Shown piece after piece: positions 53,738 through 64,000 of a stretch of DNA of 64,000 nt. The notes under the pieces are model-generated. The model was given only the letters and a program-made list of their open reading frames with translations, made no database searches and was not told the origin of the DNA. Source of the stretch: Lojkania enalia. Taxonomy: Eukaryota; Ascomycota; Dothideomycetes; Pleosporales. Position 1 is the stretch's first letter, and the number at the start of each line of letters is the position of its first letter. A program made the position numbers and the translations under genes. The stretch spans positions 508,737 through 572,736 of the forward strand of contig ML986583.1 of NCBI GenBank assembly GCA_010094045.1, given 5' to 3'.

Positions 53738-56700
53738 CTATCGTTCTTTAATAGAATTTGCTGACGAGAAGCTAAAGCTTAAGAACTCAAACCTATCCTT
53801 CGAGTTTGTTCGGCTTTCGGCCGTGAGAGCGCCGCTCTCCATTGGAGGTGTGGCCTTGATAATTTGTGGAGGTTCGCGCGGCTCGAGAAGAAGCGAACGC
53901 CTGTAATAGCTTTGGACGTTTGCCTGGTCGCTCGAACGCACTCGCTGGATCTGCGACTCTATCCAATCTTGCATTTCGGGAACTGCCGCAAGGCGGTAAG
54001 GAACTTGGAAAGACTGAAGTTGGCCAATAATCTTGGCGGTTTTCATATGCTTGTCGAAGTTGATCACGGAGACACCTTCGCGGCCGGATTCGCCAGGGAG
54101 CTGGCGCGTAGTGCCGTTGCCCACATCAACGAACGTCAGATCGGTAAGGTAAATGCCAACAAAAGGAATGCAAGGAGCGACGTGGTTTTGTAGCCGCTGT
54201 CGAAGAACCGCATAATTCCGTCCAACGTCAGTGATGGTCTTCAACTCTTCTAGACGAGCCTTGGTTTTTGCCGAAACAAGTTCCCACGTCTTCTTTAATC
54301 GCAGCACCATGGATGAATTTAGAGAGCAAATGATTGCCATGAGAGAGTCGTAGTTATTTAATTCGAGGCACTTTACCGCAATCTTTACCCATTGCTTGAT
54401 AATAACGGCCCGCTTCTTCGCATCCTCAAGGTGAAGAATGGTATCTGCAACCAGATTTGCTAGATCTGTTGACAAAGTTGACATTGCGCGGACGTTGACA
54501 GCTCTTGAGCCGGTTTTTTTCGTCCACTCCGACGCCAGTAACTCTTCTGGCTGAATTGAACAGAAAAGTCTTGATTCGATGAGAGTAAATTGCCGTGCCA
54601 ATTCTAGTGGATCGAAATCAAGGATACCGCACTGCGACTTCCCGTCCTTGCTGCTTCGGAGGGCATTTAGCTGGCTCCTGGTGACGATGGGGCTTGGGAC
54701 GTTAGCATCGGCTGGCGTGAAAGCCATGTTCGACACCCCCGTCTTTCCGAGCGATGATACCAATCTTGGCACAAGGGCTCCGGCGCGGACCTCAGTAACC
54801 TTTGAAGTCAGTTCCGCCAAACGCTTCCCAGCAGCAGGCAATGCCGACCGTAGCTTTCCGGTTGCGAAAGTGAGAATGATACCGAGGGCAGCATTATCGG
54901 TATCTGGTACCCAATGGCTTTCTAGCCACCCCTTGAAGACATTATATACCCGCAAGCGAACCGGAACTCCCACAGAAGGACTATCGCCGACATAGTCAAA
55001 TCGATCGATGAGGCTCTGCGCAAATTCCATGGGGGTAGCGAACAGCCGGAACGTGAGGTAGAAAGCCGTTACAAACATAGCATCTGGCGTTGATTCATGG
55101 GTCGTGAGCTGCTCAACAAGAGCAGGTAACGACCCACCGGATATGTGGCCTTCTTTGTTATAGATGAGCTCATGAGCATGCGTTGTTTCAAGCAAGTGCT
55201 CTTCAACGGCTGCCATGTCTTCACTTGCCACGGAGCGAAGCTCAGACGCGCTGCCAAAGCTGCTCACTAGCGTTTGAGAGCTTTGTTTCTTAGCAGGCGA
55301 ATGATCCGGCGTGGTGGCTCTGGTGGAAGCTTGCGAGATAACACTTCCCGTGTCACCGCGGATACTGTAGCGGTAAGTGCTACTTGAATCCGCCACGGAT
55401 ACATTAACACTATCCGCTCTAGCAGACTTGGAGAAAAACCGCTGTGTAGCGCTTGATGGGCTCTGGGAATACTCGGACGGACTAGGCTGCGGAAGATGAG
55501 GCGTTGGAAGTTGGTTCAATGGTGGAAGAGATGACCTCGATGATCTAAAGGAAACCGCTGTAGGGCTCTCTACGATGGCCGGCTGACTAGGCTGGAGGTT
55601 AATTTGATTTGTATCTAGAGGCGATGGCATGGGCACTTCTGGAAGTGGCTTGGACTCGGAAATGACGAGGGGCGGCGGCATTTGTTTTGCCGCCATCGGT
55701 GGTGCAGGTAGCGGTTTATCGGTTTCTACGGCAGATGCTGGTGTTGGTGCCGGTGCTTTGGCCTGTTCGACTTCATTCTCAGCAGTTTGCTGAGTACTTT
55801 CAAAGATCGAGTCTGAAAACCCGAGCCCGAAATTCTCAAACTCAAAATCGCCTATCCTTTCAATAACAGATCTGGCCTTCGTAACACAATCCCCAGCGGA
55901 ACGAACGCAGCTCGTGGCCGCAGCGACAAGCTGTTTCCCTGAATCCGGCATGACCACATCGTCAGTTGGGTCTGTCTCGGAAGTGCTGAACATGTCCTTC
56001 GTCGCCTGGACAAGTTCGGTGAGTCGTGCGTACATCATATCCTTTGCTTGTTCGAGTAGTTCGGATCGTCGCGAGTCGCGTTCCCATACTTCTTCAACGA
56101 CAGTAAGGAGTTGTCGACAAGCGATGACTGATTGCTGTGTAGTCAGTGTGAGCTCTTCGGATGAGCGCGACTGCAGGTGCAACCCAATAAATGAGCCGAT
56201 GAAACCTAGAAAGGAGTCGTGTGCAGCATTCAGCCGTTCTGAGGCCAGGTTCTGTTTTCGCGAGGCCTGCAGCTTTCCGGTGTACGACAGGCGGTGCGAA
56301 ACAGATAGTCGTTTTGCCTGACTTTGAGGCTGAGGAAAGAGAGGTGATTGGAGAGAGTCTGATTCGGAAGGAATCGAAAAAGCAACAGATAGGCGATTTA
56401 GATTGCGCAGTGGCTGAGATTTCGTGTCCAATTCTGCTGGTACCGTAGCCGGGCTTTCTTGTGATACTGAAACTGCATATTGATTCGTTAACACGTCGTC
56501 TTCACCGTTCTGATTTGACGGTGCCGATGGTTGCACAGGAGGATCGACGGAGTCAGATGGTGGGGTCGGGGGTCTATTATTGCTCGCGTCTGCCGGGTCA
56601 AATGAGAGGGACACTGCATCTTGTGCCCATATGTCAAGGAAGCGCACTGCTCTCGTCACAAGCTTAAATGACCTCAGCACCAGCTCATCCAACAGCTCAA

Positions 56701-57515
56701 ATACTGGCACTGGAGACCCGTTCGTTTGGAGAATTTCCTGCAGCTTCTTGGCGGTCTTGACGAGAGATGAGAGGTCGCCCAACAGGCCCTTTCGCATCCG
56801 TCGCAGGCCGACATGCGCAAGAACGAGAGCGGTATCCCGAGTTAGGCATTGCGTCCTTTCCTAGAAATCATTCAGCGGCTACCCATAAGAGATAATTATA
56901 CGGCTGCACTGTAAACAAAGAATTACTCACCAGAAAGAGTCGCACGCCCGCTATCATAGCCCTAACATAGTCTTGTTTGGTGAATGCCAACAGATCGCCG
57001 TTCTCGCCGTCACGAACAAGATCCCATAGGTGAGTCAACGCATTGAGGAGATTATGAATCGATGGATGATCATAAGGTTCGCAGTAATTTGTCGGGAGCC
57101 AGCCACGAGCCCCAGACGCTAAAAGGGTCCCATCAGCCCAACCGTTGGGGTGCACAGAATGCACCAAGATTACATCGCCCTGGTTGATTGGGACGGTGAT
57201 TGAAGACTCATCGGTCGACGAGGAGACAGTGGAGCTGGGATGGAAATGATAGAAAGCTCTTAGGTAGTTGTGGAAGATTGGCTGCGCCGGGACCTTTTCG
57301 GGAAGCCCTTCTCTTGACGTGCGCGGTGTTAATGGTGGGGATATTTGCGACTGCGATTGTGATCTAATCGAAGGCGCGGTCCGTGACGAGGATTGCCGAG
57401 TATGCCCTGGACCTGTGCTTTGCGATCGTTTTGGCGATTTCTGGATATTCAATGGTGCTACCAGCGCGCTCGCGTGCTTATCCACCTCTTGATTTTCGAA
57501 TACATAATCGGACAT
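53738..57515 (-). CDS. Ras guanine nucleotide exchange factor with N-terminal SH3 (Cdc25-like)
   Basis: Exons 56931-57515 and 53738-56860 give 1235 residues; the join is GVRLFL-ERTQCLTRDT. Residues about 85-150 form an SH3 domain (LRAFYHFHP ... INQGDVILVHSVHPNGWADG ... RGWLPTNYCEPY). A helical region and a long Ser/Pro-rich segment follow. The Ras exchanger motif (REM) domain lies at about 735-850 (HELIYNKEGHISGGSLPALV ... FVTAFYLTFRLFATP), and the catalytic CDC25 homology domain at about 930-1165 (DPLELARQFTLIESRLFCSI, VNVRAMSTLSTDLANLVADT, PCIPFVGIYLTDLTFVDVGN). It should load Ras-type GTPases with GTP at the plasma membrane, upstream of cAMP or MAP kinase signalling. SH3-REM-CDC25 order matches fungal Cdc25 proteins. 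Confidence 0.94.
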
Positions 57516-60500
57516 GATGACTGAGAGGAATCGGATCTAAACAAGCGTCCCGATCAAGAAAGCAAGAGTCGCTGTAATGGAGTATGCTAGTTGTGCAACG
57601 CAACAACACTGGCGCGTCACGTAGTCATGGAGCTAAGTAGTTAGTGCGCGGAGTCGGTCGAACACTTGGGTTCCTCAAAAGAGTGATACCAAGGCTCAAT
57701 ACCCACGCCGTCGATGGTGTCTGTCAACGAGTTTCCAGATGTCGCCAACGGGCCTTATCGATACTTGGTCTGTTCTGGTGTTAGTGCATGTAGTTGTTAT
57801 TATGAGGGCTGGTGGAGCAAGAATGTGTTGTTGCAAAGAATGTGACGGTGGCGCCCAACAACGGAAGATAACGTACCCGTGGGCAAGCTCTTCAATTGCC
57901 TGCGTGGTGATTGATGCGGCGTGTCTCAGAGACCAATGGCTCGCGGTTCGTCCCGCGGGATAGTGAAGCAAGTCGTCGACGCCTAGAAAGTTTACTTCTT
58001 CGGGAATCCTGACTGCAGAGGCAGAGAGGCGAATAGGAAGCCAGCCGCAATGGGCACTTTGAAACACGAACTTGGAGTCGCAAGGCGCCGGTTGCACCTG
58101 TGAGGGCCTGTAACAAGACAGGTTTCTGTTAGGCAGAGGATGGCACAGGAAAGGTGTCTGTGCAGCAGCAAACGACGTCGAGACCAACACACGGGCTCTT
58201 TCTCCTCATAGAGCGGAATGGGCAGTCGTCGACAATTGGAAATAGCTGGGAGCTAAGGAGGGACTGCCGCTCAACTGCGCGAGGTTGCTCTGCTAGTAGG
58301 AGCCGTCTATATGGCGGGCGAAGGAGTGACTGGAGATGCTGCAAGGGTCGAGCTGGCTGGCTGGCTGGCAGGGGCAGGGCTCGCCCTGCTCCAACGGTTC
58401 TGGTTCTTTCGTTTCGAGGTCGGCCACGCCCTAGCGAGGGAAGGAACGAGGGAGAGAATGCGGTGGTGGTGAAGTCGCAGCACAACAACCACAACAACAA
58501 CAACAACAACAACAACAACAGAAGCAATGGCAATTGCAGTGCCGTCGGCGAGGATAGGGAGCAATAGAGAGGGGGGGAGACGGATTGGGGAAGCACGGAG
58601 AGCCCGCGTCGATAATATTCAACGACAACGGCGCAGGTGCAGGATTCGACGGCCCGCAGAGTCTCCTCAGGGCAGGCCCAATACGGACTGGTCGGCGTCC
58701 TGGGCCCAGGAGTTGTGGGATAGGCGACAGGGGTGGGCCAGGGAGCGTTGGTGCAGCCTTGGGGGGCCCACGACTACTGGAGACTACTGGAGCTATGTGC
58801 GCAGGCACGGCCGGCTTCGCAGCCAGGCGGCTTGGCCGTCCGTATACAGCGCGCTACGCTGATTCGCGCAGGGCAGAGGGAGGGGGAGGGCGGGCATGCA
58901 CATGCTCGCGGGTGCGCTGAGGGTCCTGCTCTGCTTACCCCCTGCGCGTCGTTCGGCTGCTCCTTGCACTGTCATTAAACGTTGATCGTTGAGCCCAATT
59001 CACCCAGCCAATGTGCGCACCTGAGAACCGGCGGATGGCGCCGTGACGGTTAGGGCAATAATCGGCCGCCGCTGCCCGGGGCAACAGCCGGAGAGGACGA
59101 GCAGAGGGCCGTATCTACAAGCAGGTGCGGTATGGAATGGTATGTGGTACGTACCCGGTAGTGGTATTTGCAATGGACGTCAGCGCTCGCGACCGCCCCG
59201 TACACCACCCACAGGGCTCGAACGCTACAGCGGCCGGCACATGTCGCTAGACGACTGGAGGCGGCCGCATGCATGAGGCCCGCAGGTCGCGCCGCCAGAC
59301 GCGGTCCCAGAGAGCCAGAGAGCCAGCGAGAGCGCGCCGGGCTGCATGAGCGAGGCCAAAAAGACGGAGGGCCCGCAACGCCCCCCGACACCCCCGTCCA
59401 CCGCCGCCCCGGTCGCTGCCGGAGACTCGAGGCCTGGAAGCGGCAGGGATCGTCCCACTGTCCCCCCACTGACGACGGCGCAGGGAGCACGCAGCGAGGC
59501 CTGCTGCCATCAGTCACCACCACCCTCAACCTTCACAGGCTTCCCATTTCGAGCCCTCTGCCGGACGGAAGTCTTCTCAAAGGTCCCCGCCTGCCACGTC
59601 GGCGCCCTCCAATTGAGACCTGCCAAGCCTGCGCCAATCAACCCTCCAGCGCCCCATTGGTTGCGTGAGGGCCTTTTTTTGCAAAAAAAAATATCCCGAC
59701 GAGCATCTAGCAACAGCCATCCCATCCCTCCAGTTTCTCCTGCTCCTGGCGGGCCGTTGCGCCTCGGATCCTCGCCGCGTCCGAGGTCTTTCATATCCAG
59801 CATGCACCTGTATGTACTACACAGTAGTAGAGACGCAGCTGAGGTCGCTGGCAATCTGCACTCTTGTTTCATGACTGCCCGCCGACCGCGTCGCTCTCCA
59901 CATGGAGGAACGAGCCAGAGTTACCGTCGCTGGGGCAGCTGATGGCCAGGACCCACTCCGCCTCCACCGTGCTCCATTCGTCTTTCTGCGATTTTGTGAC
60001 GAATTCGACCCGTGCTGCAGGATACCGAGCTGTTGGCACCAACACGTCCCTGGTGCACGCAAATCCTTCGCGAGCAGCGGAGAGACCCTCTCCTCTCCAT
60101 TTGGGACACTCTCTCCCCGCCGCCGGGCTGGCAAAGTGCACATTGAAAGAAGCGTCACGAGGTCCTCTAGCGTGTACAGTACGAGCGCTTGATCACTGCG
60201 CTTGCCGTCCTCACCGGGCACTGGTTGTTCACCGTCATCTGTTTGGAAACGAGCACCTGCTCTTAATAGCAAAGGGTAAACAAACGCGGTTGAAGGCCCT
60301 CAACCATGCAAACGAACAATTACCGACGCCTGCTATACCCTAGGAAACACGTCGATAAGCACATCGCCTCTCAATATGCCCTCGGCTCGCGCACCAGCCA
60401 CGCAAAAGAAAAAAGACTCGTTACTGCTTCGTCGCATCTTGCTCGCTCGCCCGCAATGCTTCTGGCCCGCGTCCTGATAGTTTGGAGACGAACGCCCGCG

Positions 60501-60900
60501 TGTTGCAGTAAACGAGTGGATCAGACGAGCAGAAACAATGCAGTTGCTCCACCCAATTGGAGCCGAACTGGGGTTTTGGGCTTTTTCTGGGATCATGGAT
60601 CGGGCAACGGGGCAGGATCGCCCGCCAAGCCATGGCGCTCCTCGACCGCGTTCATTCAGCAGTGGCCATACTCAGGCACCCGACGATGGGAGAATGAACG
60701 AAACCACGAGATTCTTGATGGAAACACAGCATTTGCTGCTGCTGTCAACTTTACTGCCGTACCACTACACCAAGAGTGTCGGTACCACGTTTTGCGGACA
60801 TTTAAAATACCCGCTCCCTTCCCTTGAGGCGCCGCGTCAACTTTGACTCCCGCGTGGATTCCAGCACGCTGGATAGTGTCATTCGTGTGCATGCATCACG
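57516..60900. other. GC-rich gene-free region upstream of Ras-GEF
   Basis: 3.4 kb. Many long frames on both strands have Arg/Pro/Ala/Ser-biased composition and mutual overlap, as expected from GC-rich non-coding DNA. A CAA microsatellite lies at 58489-58520. The minus-strand frame 57696-58190 has the most protein-like composition but no motif. Likely promoter and leader of the Ras-GEF gene. Confidence 0.5.
58489..58520. repeat. CAA/ACA trinucleotide microsatellite
   Basis: About ten tandem ACA/CAA units upstream of the Ras-GEF gene. Confidence 0.95.
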
Positions 60901-63900
60901 GATCGTAGCTAGCTTCTCCGCTCCGTGACGAATTGCCAACAATTATTTATACGCGCCGTTCCCACGCTAAATATCTCCGAGAGTCCCACGTCGGCTCGCA
61001 AGGCGAGCCGCATGATGCTATGTTTCGGCCACACTCTCGCTATGCTAAAATCGGAAGCGCCAATATGGTTCCAAAGATGCGATCCGATCCCGGCCGCTAT
61101 CATATCACAGTCGAAAGACAACCATCACAACACGACATTCCTCCACTAGCGCCATTCTAATACGGATTTCCGCGAGTGAGCCAACTCGAATACTCCGTAG
61201 GGCTTCCCTTCAAGGTGAGAAAAGGGAGATCACTTCAATAGAGTAGAACAGCCCAGTGATGAGAAAGCGGCACTGTCCCGTGATTTCTTTCCAGTTAAGG
61301 AAGAATCTTGGCCCTTCAGACACTAAATTCTTTTAAGTATGGGCAATACAGTCTAGCTGGATCTCTTCAATACACTTATTCCCCTACTTATGGGCTCGAT
61401 CCCACCCCAACATAGGCTAAGAGCAGGAACCCGGAGCGACAAGACGACTTTGTAAAGTTAAGCCTTAACCCACACCTACACCAAGACCTCGCTGCTTGAA
61501 TGAATGCCTTCGTAACAACCGGCCCGTAGTCTCGCTAGACTTCCGCCACGGAAGCTAATTTAGAATCGCCGAATGCGTGCTATCCCGTCCAAGTCCTCCT
61601 AAAACATCACCGAGAAAGTCGAGAACCAGCCCGTCTTGCGATCAATATCCAATATTGTTTCGACTTCAACTTTTCGCAGGAGATCGCGCATCTAAGAAGT
61701 TAGAGAGGTCGCGGCCTGACGAGAAAATACCCCTGCTAAGATCTGTAGGTGCTTAGCCTCTCGAGCGCAAGATCTACACAAGAGTTATCTAGAGCCTCGA
61801 CAAGTAGATCTGAGACTGATGCTGTTTGCTTCAATCCTAGGCTAATCCAACAGTCATCTCAAAAAACTCTGCGAAGAAATCGCTTCAATCTTTCTTGTTT
61901 GTATCATTATCAGCAATTTGATGATCCATACTATTAAGCCACATTTTTTTGGAAATCTCAATCAGCACCCAGGCCGAGGCTCTGCCGTGCAAAGCGTGGG
62001 ACCGTGTCGACGCCGGGCCACCTCAAATCCATTCTCTTCTCTTCAGTCTTTGTTTGCTCCGAAGTCTTAACCAAAGTGAGCACAGCTAGCAATCAAAGAA
62101 CAAGCTAGTCCTTGGGGAGATCCTACCTCTCGAGACTCGGTATAATTATTTTTCGCTCACAGAGAATTGCTTCGCCTCTTACGTACTCAGAATTAACTGT
62201 AGCCTGCGGAAAACTACCTGCCCAAAACGTCAACACAACCGCCCATAGTGTAGGAGTTAATGTTGGTCACATCGAGTCAGAGAGCCTTCTGTTAGGACGT
62301 GGAGCATACTCTCCTGGCTTGGACCAGAGCAAAATATGGGTAGGCGTAGCCTCGCCATCCGACTACATCGACGCTGTGACTTGCAGTTTGTCTTGCTTTC
62401 GGCCTCTTGTAAGCATATCATCCTTTCAATATCAATCACCTCTGTCACATGCTTCTTGGTCTCTGTTTTATTGTTGAAATATAGTTTAACGTTAGCTTTG
62501 CGTATTCCCGCCATAGCTTTCACACCTAATTCCTCACAGCTAAGGTTTCTCTTCAGCAGATCTCATTTTACGGACGGCAACTTTACGAGACGAACTTGGG
62601 TCTCCGACAGCGCCAGACGCTACTATCCCATTCTTCCTATCACTGAGACAGACGTTACGGCACTTAAACCCGATTGAGGCGCTCTTAAAGTAGCAGTTGA
62701 CAGCCCCCAAGGGCAATCGAAACGACCCGATATCCTACTAGGCATACAGCCCGTTGTAGATCGTGATTGCGTTCTCGCAATGTCGTTATCCTTCAGACCC
62801 GTGTGACAATTCCCCACAAGCACGACTCAAGCTAAGTGCACGTCCGGTAGCCGCCTTGACAGAAAACGGCTCTCACCGCCGCCGTGGCTCATCTGGAACC
62901 GTCGCAGGGGAGACGGCACTTGGGAGTCAAGGAAGCTCATGCAATCTGCGTTTGTCCTTGACTCAAGGACATGTTACGCAGCGCGCTACTTCCCATGCGA
63001 GACACTAGCAAGGGCAGAAATCGATGATTTCCAACCCTTGACTAAGATTTTTATTCTCTAGTCATAGAGCGATAGCACTTGCAAGCAAAGGTAATCTTTA
63101 GTCATCACTTCATCCCGCTCTCAGACAGGATAATGACTAGTCAGTTGCTTTGCAAAATTCTACAACTCATCTCAGTTAGGATCGACGTCACGGCTAAGAA
63201 AATGGACTTTGATTGTCGGGCTACCAGCGTTCGACAATGATGTGAATAACAAGGCGAACGAGCGAAGCAGATCCGTCCACGAGTCAAATGAGACCATCGT
63301 CCGCCCACGTGCCATAACAAGTACCCTTTGGTCGTGGTATTCGCTCGCACAATTGAATCTATGGAAGGATCCCCGACTGTTACACCTATCGACTGCGCTT
63401 GATTGTGATGGCTATATTCACCTACATTTTGCATATTTCACGTACTTTGCCCTTATAACCATCTCGCTCGCCTTGTCAATGCGCATGAAGCTGGCTGTCA
63501 TGAAACACGCGCCCTGACCGCCAAGCCACGAGCCCCTCACTTCTCTGTTTTCGTCGTCGCCTGCATCAGCTTTACTATTCCTTCTTTTGCTTTTCCAATA
63601 TCACCACCGCTTATCCCCCGGTATCGCTTGAGAAGCGATCAGCAACTCATTTTCCTCGCTCGCTGTCGTCATGACTAGCGGCCCGTTAACGGTATCGCGT
63701 CTTTCCGCAATTGCCCTCAGAATCTCAAATAGTGTTAATTAGAACGTCCGCCACGGACTCATTACGTAGGGCAAGTATCCGTCGGCGAAGTCAAGACAAT
63801 CACCCCAGTTTGTGATTATTTCCAGGAGAATCTCTCGCATGATTCTATGGCAGTCATTCTTGTGCAGAACCTGACACTACATGGGGTCTAAAAGATCATG

Positions 63901-64000
63901 CGCGCGACCTCGACTCGGGCGTCGAAGACTGCATATGCGAGTTGTCAAGCTGAAGTGTGATTAGATTGTTGAGGTGCATATGATGGTAAGCATATGACTG
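60901..64000. other. Gene-free terminal block with short palindromes
   Basis: 3.1 kb to the window end with only short broken frames and no recognised protein. It carries a perfect 8-nt stem hairpin at 60992-61010 and two copies of a self-complementary TCCGCCACGGA core (61542-61552, 63747-63757). It could be a decayed repeat element or plain intergenic DNA; the sequence does not decide. Confidence 0.4.

Noticed and set aside
57696..58190. 165-codon minus-strand frame upstream of Ras-GEF
   Set aside because: Composition is somewhat protein-like, but there is no domain, splice-extended homology or conserved block; treated as leader/promoter DNA.
59346..59942. 198-codon + strand Pro/Arg-rich frame
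   Set aside because: Overlapped by long frames in other phases and strands, low-complexity residues, no recognisable family.
62640..62700. LNPIE peptide resembling the Tc1/mariner transposase motif
   Set aside because: Only five residues match, the frame stops soon after, and no other DDE-transposase block or terminal inverted repeats were found nearby.

Overview
The window is nuclear DNA of a filamentous ascomycete (Pezizomycotina). Genes are compact and sit on both strands, and most introns are 47-60 nt with GTANGT-type donors and short branch-to-acceptor distances. The gene set is typical of such fungi: Ecm33, Mid2-like, RTA1-like, SPF45, Cce1, Van1/Anp1 and fungal Ras-GEF. The class cannot be fixed from sequence alone. 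I rebuilt exon structures by hand by joining open frames across splice sites and checking that family motifs become continuous. No tRNA, rRNA, CRISPR array or intact mobile element was recognised.

Layout. 0-5 kb: a Ser-rich hypothetical ORF, a Pcs60-type acyl/oxalyl-CoA ligase (-) and the divergent splicing factor SPF45 (+). 6-14 kb: a Golgi mannan-polymerase glycosyltransferase (-), an HLH-like regulator (-) and the GPI wall protein Ecm33 (-), separated by long gene-poor stretches. 17-28 kb: 3-methyladenine DNA glycosylase (-), asparagine synthetase (-, eight exons), VAP/Scs2 (-) divergent from a UBA-UBX protein (+), then a small RecQ helicase (-) divergent from a Cce1/Ydc2 Holliday junction resolvase (+). 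29.6-30.3 kb: a broken BTB gene. 32-40 kb: a mucin-like wall-sensor protein (-), a steroid-reductase-type membrane enzyme (-), a P-loop uridine-kinase-like protein (-) and ER glucosidase I (+). 41-49.7 kb: an RTA1-like membrane protein (+), complex I PSST/NDUFS7 (-) divergent from TRAPPC2L/Tca17 (+), an AFG1-like AAA ATPase (+) and ribosomal protein L31 (-). 50-57.5 kb: a CHY/RING ubiquitin ligase (-) and an SH3-containing Ras-GEF (-). 57.5-64 kb: no supportable gene.

There is no biosynthetic cluster or defence island; this is a housekeeping neighbourhood. Functional themes that recur are the cell wall and secretory pathway (Van1-like, Ecm33, Mid2-like, glucosidase I, Tca17, VAP) and DNA repair or recombination (Mag1-like, RecQ, Cce1). 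The most useful second-look items are a GC-AG intron that can be read through in frame inside a zinc finger, a BTB gene with one in-frame stop of RIP-compatible type, CACGTG boxes in four of five divergent promoters, Gcn4/CpcA-type sites at the asparagine synthetase gene, and a run of micro-exons at that gene's 5' end. I did not find a convincing undescribed multi-gene system.
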